64,000 bases of DNA, taken from positions 1 through 64,000 of IMG/VR virus record IMGVR_UViG_3300043436_005236; one strand, 5' to 3'. Each line of letters starts with the position of its first letter. The first letter of the stretch is position 1. Shown here in pieces: positions 62,673-64,000 of the stretch. The translations under genes were made by a program, and so were the position numbers. Source of the stretch: a virus. The notes under the pieces are model-generated. The model was not told where the DNA came from. It was given only the letters and a program-made list of their open reading frames with translations, and did no database searches.

Positions 62673-64000
62673 CGAGGCTGTATACAGCGTTAAATAAAGG
62701 AGGCACAGGTATAGTAGAAAGAGGAAAACTACTCACTGTATAGCCTGTTTGTGTACTCAATCTACCCATCGCAATAGCGTTAGCATCAGCTGCTGTAATT
62801 AGTTGATTAATTGTATATGGGTCTGCTGTCCTGAACCCCCATGGTGCGTTAACCAGTATACCGGTGAGATAAACCGTACTATCAATATTAAGAAAAACCG
62901 GTGTGCCTGAATCTCCATCCCATACATCATATCTAAAGCTCGATAGTGGATGTGCATATGGCTGCGGAGAAATATGCAGCATTATATCATTATATAGTGG
63001 GTATTTACTTGCCGGGGTAGGTGGGATGGTGTTTGTAGCTCTCCCCGCGCCTTGAGATACAGCTATATATGGAGTAGATAGCCCCGTAGTCGCAAAGCTA
63101 GTAAGCTCCAAAAAATCCATCACGCCCCCCCTGTACGAACTTTCAAGATTCGTAGCCCACATAGTTTTTTCATGCAACCGATCGAGTATAGGCGTCACAT
63201 GCAAACCTAAAGCTTCCATATCACGATCTAACACCGCTACAGCTAAATCTGCTGTAGGGTCAGAAGCTTGGTGAAGTTGTGTACAGCTTACAGGTATATT
63301 ATTCGAAGTAACAAACGTTAAATCGCACTGTGTGTTTAGATTTGGAGGCCATGTGCCTTTAGCTTGCGGATGCGCATGCTGACAATATAGAACATGTCTT
63401 GGCGTTATTAATACACCACCAAACGACTCATACCCAAACGTTTTATATACCACGCATCCAGTAAATTGCTCTGCCAGGTCTGGTAGTGCGTCTCTTTCCC
63501 TGCACCATAAATTTGGATTACGTACATATGTTCTAGTATTATGATTCTTTACCGTGAACATATTCATACTCGCTGAACCGCCAGGTTGATTAGTAGTTCT
63601 TGCTAAAATCTCCTGACACGCGTTTGCAGCATAACGATACCCAGATAGTGTAATGTAAAAAGGCGCAGACGTATAACTTTCTACACCTCTATGATTTTGT
63701 GCCGATATAGAGAACTGCAAGAGACAATTATCAGCAGTCGGTGTATGGGTAAAAGTATTAGCTGTATTAGGTATTGGTACTCCGTTTTGCAACCACAGTG
63801 CACTTAGCGGTTGTGGAAAAAGAGGTTTATTTAAAACAGAATCCTTTACATTCGCAAACAATTCTCTGTCAAAAGTGTGTTGTAAAGAACTAAACGCTAC
63901 CCTGAAAGTCGTGCCTGGTTGATTTAGACCGTCATTATTATAAGGTGCTAAAAATTGATCGCCATAACGAGTAAAGAGACCCTGTCCAGCATCAGATCTA
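62668..64000 (-). CDS. trypsin-like (S1) serine protease domain protein, 5' end outside window
   Basis: The frame stays open to the right edge (first complete codon at 63999), so at least 443 residues are encoded and the true start is not visible. A TTG at 63861 is an unlikely start. An Ig-like or beta segment (PLSALWLQNGVPIPNTANTF, LLQFSISAQNHRGVESYTSAPFYITLSG) precedes a trypsin-like domain: ITPRHVLYCQHA supplies His, DPTADLAVAVLD the Asp, and YDVWDGDSGTPVFLN the Ser in GDSG. Serine proteases of this fold are rare in phages. The stop is 27 bases upstream of the next minus-strand gene, the subtilisin-domain protein, so the two proteases are probably expressed together. Confidence 0.75.
   Translation of the reverse strand, partial: RSDAGQGLFTRYGDQFLAPYNNDGLNQPGTTFRVAFSSLQHTFDRELFANVKDSVLNKPLFPQPLSALWLQNGVPIPNTANTFTHTPTADNCLLQFSISAQNHRGVESYTSAPFYITLSGYRYAANACQEILARTTNQPGGSASMNMFTVKNHNTRTYVRNPNLWCRERDALPDLAEQFTGCVVYKTFGYESFGGVLITPRHVLYCQHAHPQAKGTWPPNLNTQCDLTFVTSNNIPVSCTQLHQASDPTADLAVAVLDRDMEALGLHVTPILDRLHEKTMWATNLESSYRGGVMDFLELTSFATTGLSTPYIAVSQGAGRATNTIPPTPASKYPLYNDIMLHISPQPYAHPLSSFRYDVWDGDSGTPVFLNIDSTVYLTGILVNAPWGFRTADPYTINQLITAADANAIAMGRLSTQTGYTVSSFPLSTIPVPPLFNAVYSLV

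Noticed and set aside
1-64000. tRNA genes
   Set aside because: All gaps between genes are shorter than a tRNA gene or contain none of its conserved arms.

Overview
The window looks like part of the genome of a large, A+T-rich, T4-like contractile-tailed phage (myovirus). The evidence is a nearly complete T4-type virion module: large terminase, sheath, tail tube, gp26/gp51-like hub proteins, a giant tape measure with lysin domains, gp53-, gp25- and gp6-like baseplate proteins, a neck protein resembling gp14, and many fibre-like proteins. It also carries a sliding-clamp loader ATPase and a dUTPase. Exact copies of the T4 late-promoter octamer TATAAATA sit just ahead of several genes. Nothing identifies the host. 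Start sites have A/T-rich leaders and no clear Shine-Dalgarno sequence, which would suit a host that does not depend on Shine-Dalgarno pairing, but this is weak evidence. The standard bacterial code fits; TAA, TAG and TGA all serve as stops. I saw no tRNA, rRNA, CRISPR array, integrase, reverse transcriptase or insertion sequence. Genes are packed so tightly that no gap exceeds 300 bases.

Layout, left to right. 1-128: 3' end of a second copy of a neck-like gene. 138-16740 (minus): adhesion and fibre genes, including a YadA-head-like fibre, an L-type-lectin-like protein, two Mtd-N-like fibres (one with a tail-collar domain), a tail-fibre assembly chaperone, and two giant proteins with propeller, discoidin-like and LamG-like regions. 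16813-21965 (plus): four glycosylation genes inserted on the opposite strand. 21991-26563 (minus): two proteins carrying very long Thr-Pro tracts. 26560-35361 (minus): baseplate wedge region. 35420-38143: small proteins plus clamp loader and dUTPase. 38140-50342 (minus): hub, lysin, tape measure and tube-initiation genes. 50417-55892 (minus): tail tube, sheath, second tube-like protein and terminase. 55909-58070 (plus): acidic prohead-like protein, small protein, neck-like protein. 58067-64000 (minus): a subtilisin-domain structural protein and a trypsin-like protein that runs off the right edge.

The most interesting idea is a phage-encoded mucin-type O-glycosylation system. A GT60/PF11397-type polypeptide GlcNAc-transferase candidate and three further sugar-transfer or sugar-modifying genes sit directly beside two virion-type proteins with hundreds of residues of Thr-Pro repeats, and close to a giant tail protein with Ser/Thr-rich tracts. 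In eukaryotic microbes, GT60 enzymes start glycans on Thr in Thr/Pro-rich mucin-like proteins. The inference is that the phage makes and sugar-coats its own mucin-like fibres. A second unusual point is a pair of intact serine-protease domains (subtilase and trypsin folds) in adjacent structural-type genes.
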